This document shows, in pieces, positions 4,856 through 7,628 of a DNA stretch of 7,628 nucleotides. The position numbers and the translations under genes were made by a program. The notes beneath the pieces were generated by a model. That model worked only from the letters and a program-made list of their open reading frames with translations. It was not told the origin of the DNA and searched no databases. The DNA comes from Parcubacteria group bacterium (GTDB taxonomy: Bacteria > Patescibacteriota > Minisyncoccia > JACQLN01): NCBI GenBank assembly GCA_016204035.1, contig JACQLN010000039.1, positions 1 through 7,628 of the forward strand, given 5' to 3'. The first letter of the stretch is position 1. Each line of letters starts with the position of its first letter.

Positions 4856-6262
4856 TTACTCTGTTATGTTTTTGGCTAAACTTCTAAACGATACCTGATC
4901 GGCGTTAAAGTATAAATCAATCTTGCCTACCGGACCGTTGCGGTGTTTGGAAATTATTATTTCGGCCACGTTTTTGCGGTCGGTGTTGGGTTTTTCTCTG
5001 TCTTCGCGGTAAATAAACAGCACCACATCGGCATCCTGTTCAATGGAACCCGATTCGCGCAAGTCGGAAAGTTTGGGTATCTGCGGGCTTCTGGATTCCA
5101 CCGCCCGTGAAAGTTGGGACAGAGCCAAAACCGGAACATCAAGTTCTCGGGCCAGGTTTTTTAACGAGCGCGAAATTTCACTGATCTCCTGAACCCTATT
5201 TTCCGAATTGCTGTTTCGGCCTTCCATCAATTGCAAGTAATCAACAATTATCAACCCCAAGCTGTGCTCGGCTTGCAGGCGGCGGGCCATAGTGCGCATT
5301 TGAATGATATTGGCCGAGGCGGCGTCGTCTATAAAAATAGGAGTTTCAGCCAGCACTCCCATGGCCTCCTGGATTCTGGAAAAATCGCTGTCTGCGCCGT
5401 CCATGCTTAAACGCCCGGTTCTTAGCCGCCATAAATCCACACCGGCTTCCGAGGCCAAGAGCCGGTCCACCAATTGTTCCTTGGACATTTCCAAAGAGAA
5501 TATGCCCACCGCGGCTTTTTCCCTGATAGCCGCGTGGCGGGCGATATCCAGCGCCAAAGAAGTTTTACCCAACGATGGCCGGGCGGCCAAAACCACCAAG
5601 TCCGATTTTTGCAATCCGCCCAGATAATTATCCAAGTCGGCAAAACCAGTGGCCAAACCCCTTAAAGCGCCGCCGCCGCGGTGAAGTTTGTCTATTCTTT
5701 CAAAAGCGTCTTCCAAAGCCAACTTTATAGGCATAAAATCTTGTTTAAGCGACCGCTCGGCTATGGAAAAGATTCTTTTTTCGGCTTCATCCAGCACTAG
5801 TTCTATGTCTTGATTTTCTTCAAAGCCCAACCGGGCAATATCTTGCGAAGCCGAAAGAAGATCGCGCAATATTTTTTTATGACGGACTATCTTGGCGTAA
5901 TGGGCCACGTTAGAAGCGGTGGGCACGCTGTTTACCAAGTTGGCCAGATAACTGGTGCCCCCGACATTTTCCAAATCCCCGGTTTCTTTAAGCCGGTTAG
6001 ACAAACTCAAAACATCCACCGGTTCGGATTTTTCGTAAAGGTGCAGAATGGCGGTAAAAACAAGCTGGTGGGCGCGCTTGTAAAAATCCTCGGAACGCAA
6101 AATATCCGCCACGCGGATAACGGCGTTTTTATCCATCAACAGCGAGCCCAAAACAGACTCTTCGGCTTCAAGCGATTGCGGCGGCAGTTTATCCGCGCTA
6201 ATCCGGCCTTTTTCGGAAAAAGGCGAAGCGAGGTCGGTTTTAGTAATGGGGGCGAAGGCCAT
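4856..6262 (-). CDS. dnaB: Replicative DNA helicase DnaB
   Basis: Hexameric 5'-3' helicase at the replication fork, binding DnaG primase through its N-terminal domain. From the ATG at 6260-6262 the protein has 468 residues, close to the E. coli length of 471. Seen: N-terminal domain starting LPPQSLEAEESVLGSLL (about 26-42); linker region about 150-195; RecA-like core with Walker A ARPSLGKTS (227-235, Leu where Met is common); SLEM with the catalytic Glu (about 258); Walker B LIIVDYLQL (337-345); SQLSRAVESR; and DLRESGSIEQDADVV (400-414), then the Arg-finger side. No intein interrupts the motifs. An in-frame TTG at 6278-6280 would add six residues (MKIILY) but lies in the AT-rich spacer, so the ATG is preferred; neither has a Shine-Dalgarno motif. 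cysS is 90 nt upstream and recR 87 nt downstream on the same strand. Confidence 0.96.
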   Translation of the reverse strand: MAFAPITKTDLASPFSEKGRISADKLPPQSLEAEESVLGSLLMDKNAVIRVADILRSEDFYKRAHQLVFTAILHLYEKSEPVDVLSLSNRLKETGDLENVGGTSYLANLVNSVPTASNVAHYAKIVRHKKILRDLLSASQDIARLGFEENQDIELVLDEAEKRIFSIAERSLKQDFMPIKLALEDAFERIDKLHRGGGALRGLATGFADLDNYLGGLQKSDLVVLAARPSLGKTSLALDIARHAAIREKAAVGIFSLEMSKEQLVDRLLASEAGVDLWRLRTGRLSMDGADSDFSRIQEAMGVLAETPIFIDDAASANIIQMRTMARRLQAEHSLGLIIVDYLQLMEGRNSNSENRVQEISEISRSLKNLARELDVPVLALSQLSRAVESRSPQIPKLSDLRESGSIEQDADVVLFIYREDREKPNTDRKNVAEIIISKHRNGPVGKIDLYFNADQVSFRSLAKNITE

Positions 6263-6352
6263 ATATAGAATAATTTTCAATTATCAATTTACAATTTTCA
6301 ATAAAGTCTCAAGGGTTCAATCATCAAGTATTGAGAATTAAGCACTTGATAA
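6263..6352. other. AT-rich cysS-dnaB spacer with overlapping inverted repeats
   Basis: The 90-nt spacer has short CAATT-type runs (about 6278-6302) and a 7-bp inverted repeat, ATCAAGT (6323-6329) with ACTTGAT (6344-6350), separated by 14 nt. An overlapping CTCAA (6309-6313)/TTGAG (6331-6335) pair could compete with it. On the - strand the stem begins 2 nt after the cysS stop, but no T tract follows it, so a terminator is not supported. No ribosome binding site for dnaB is visible. Confidence 0.5.
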
Positions 6353-7628
6353 TTAAAGCTTGTTTATCCTTGATCCAGTGGATGTATCGTCTATATCCCA
6401 ACCCAGGGTTTTGATTTGTTCGCGTAGTTTGTCGGCTGCGGCAAAATCTTTTTCGGCTCGGGCTTTTTCCCGCCTGTCCGCCAACGCCGAAATTTCCATA
6501 GGCACGGTTTCGCCAGTCGGAAGTATACCAAAAATATCGTTCACCTGGCCCATAAAGTCAATTATTTTTTGGGCATCGTTCTGGGATAAGCTGTGGCTAT
6601 CTATAAATTTGTTGGCTTCTTTGACCAATTCAAATAAAACGGCCCAGGCCTTGGGGGTGTTAAAATCATCTTCCAAAGATTTCCAAAAATCAGCGGTAAA
6701 GTCGCTTAAAGGAAAAGCGGCGGCTGTTTGGGCAACATCTTTTAAGCGGCGAACAAAATCTTCCAGCCGAGCCGCGGCCGAATAGGCCTGCGGCAAACTT
6801 TTATCGTCGTATTCCAAAGGCGAACGGTAATGGGCGCTGGCAAAATAAAAACGTATGGCGGCGGCAGAATATTCTTTTAAGGCGTCGTTCAGGGTTAAAA
6901 AATTACCTTTGGATTTAGACATCTTGCCCGATTTATCAATAATAAAACCAACATGGAGCCAGTGTTTAACAAACGGCTTTAACCCCGAGATTGATTCCAT
7001 TTGGGCGATCTCGGCTTCGTGGTGCGGAAAAATCAAATCCTGGCCGGCTCCGTGCAGATCGTATCTGGGCCCGAAATACTTTTCGGTAATGGCGGTGTCT
7101 TCAATATGCCAGCCCGGCCGCCCTCGGCCCAGATCCGTATCCCAGAAAGGTTCGTTTGGTTTGGAAAATTTCCACAAGTTAAAATCGCCGCGATTTTTTT
7201 TACGCGGGCTGTCGTCTATTCTGGAAACGCCGTCTTCCGCCATGGCCATGGTTCGGCCGGAAAGCCGGCCGTATTCCGGAAAGGTTTTAAGGTTAAAATA
7301 GTAGCCGTCGTCTTTAATTAAGTAGGCCTGGCCTTTACGCGCCAATGTTTTTACTTGATTTACTATTTCCGGAATATGCTCGCTGGCTCGGGCATATTGA
7401 TCCACAGCGCTCAAACCTAAAGCGCGGATATTTTCCATAAATATACCCTCAAATCTTTGGGCAAACTGGAGCGGATCTTCTTTGCTCTCGTGAGCGCGGG
7501 CGATGATTTTATCGTCTATGTCGGTTATGTTTTGAAGATAGTTTATTTTAATACCCAAGCGCAGCCGTATAAATTTTACCAAGGCGTCAAAAAAAGAAAA
7601 TGTTCTGGCGTTGCCGATATGGATGTAA
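6353..7628 (-). CDS. cysS: Cysteinyl-tRNA synthetase, N-terminus cut by window edge
   Basis: Class I synthetase charging tRNA-Cys. The frame is open to the right edge. The first complete codons read YIHIGNARTF, so the HIGH-type motif HIGN is at 7610-7621, and only about 30 residues including the first zinc-site Cys (VCGPT region) are missing; the Met/Leu codon at 7580-7582 is not the start. Visible in order: NITDIDDKII; GRPGWHIEDTAI (Asp at 7097-7099); FPHHEAEIAQ, with His and Glu zinc ligands; KMSKSKGN, with KMSKS at 6911-6925; the DALR-type helical region; and a short C-terminal tail ending DTSTGSRINKL. E. coli CysRS binds zinc through Cys28, Cys209, His234 and Glu238; the Cys209 position is Asp here. 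No cysteine occurs in the 424 visible residues. From memory, the IEDTAITEKYFGP stretch is like euryarchaeal CysRS. It is probably the first visible gene of a cysS-dnaB-recR transcript. Confidence 0.96.
   Translation of the reverse strand, partial: YIHIGNARTFSFFDALVKFIRLRLGIKINYLQNITDIDDKIIARAHESKEDPLQFAQRFEGIFMENIRALGLSAVDQYARASEHIPEIVNQVKTLARKGQAYLIKDDGYYFNLKTFPEYGRLSGRTMAMAEDGVSRIDDSPRKKNRGDFNLWKFSKPNEPFWDTDLGRGRPGWHIEDTAITEKYFGPRYDLHGAGQDLIFPHHEAEIAQMESISGLKPFVKHWLHVGFIIDKSGKMSKSKGNFLTLNDALKEYSAAAIRFYFASAHYRSPLEYDDKSLPQAYSAAARLEDFVRRLKDVAQTAAAFPLSDFTADFWKSLEDDFNTPKAWAVLFELVKEANKFIDSHSLSQNDAQKIIDFMGQVNDIFGILPTGETVPMEISALADRREKARAEKDFAAADKLREQIKTLGWDIDDTSTGSRINKL

Noticed and set aside
5810..6268. 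152-codon open frame on the + strand opposite dnaB
   Set aside because: It lies wholly antisense to the conserved DnaB N-terminal domain; no family resemblance.
6263..6280. TTG start for dnaB at 6278-6280, adding MKIILY
   Set aside because: The extension lies in low-complexity spacer, has no ribosome binding site and is not part of the DnaB N-terminal domain; the ATG at 6262 is simpler.

Overview
The window looks like ordinary chromosome from an uncultivated, small-genome bacterium, most likely of the Patescibacteria/CPR (Parcubacteria-like) type. This rests on inference: a short 351-residue RmuC, isolated housekeeping genes separated by AT-rich spacers full of palindromes, no Shine-Dalgarno sequence at any visible start, and near absence of cysteine. 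There is no 16S gene or species-level marker, so the placement is tentative. The standard code fits: all six genes end in TAA and no reading frame needs UGA as a sense codon.

Layout: three genes on the + strand meet three on the - strand. Plus strand: a P-type cation ATPase cut by the left edge (1-2403), rmuC (2473-3528) and rplU, ribosomal protein L21 (3731-4048). Minus strand, in transcription order: cysS, cysteinyl-tRNA synthetase, cut by the right edge (7628-6353), dnaB, replicative helicase (6262-4856), and recR, recombination mediator (4768-4157). rplU and recR converge on a 108-nt spacer. dnaB and recR share a DNA replication/repair theme, and rmuC also belongs to DNA maintenance; cysS, rplU and the ATPase are general housekeeping.

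The unexplained signal is between the genes. A ~70-nt element (63 of 66 core positions identical) occurs twice in direct orientation, once just before rplU (3634-3706) and once just after it (4068-4140). Each copy sits inside a different, self-complementary pair of outer arms, so the stem is kept while its sequence is not. The core carries AAGGAGG, two competing CCTCC partners and a perfect TATAAT. It may be a structured RNA/attenuator family or a small palindrome-dwelling mobile repeat. A second array, between recR and dnaB (4776-4853), holds four copies of a ~16-nt motif, two inverted then two direct.

At protein level, one cysteine is present in about 2,150 residues outside RecR. CysRS has Asp where a zinc-ligand Cys is usual and otherwise resembles archaeal-type enzymes. 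The ATPase has changed ion-site residues and lacks the Lys of the KGAPE motif.
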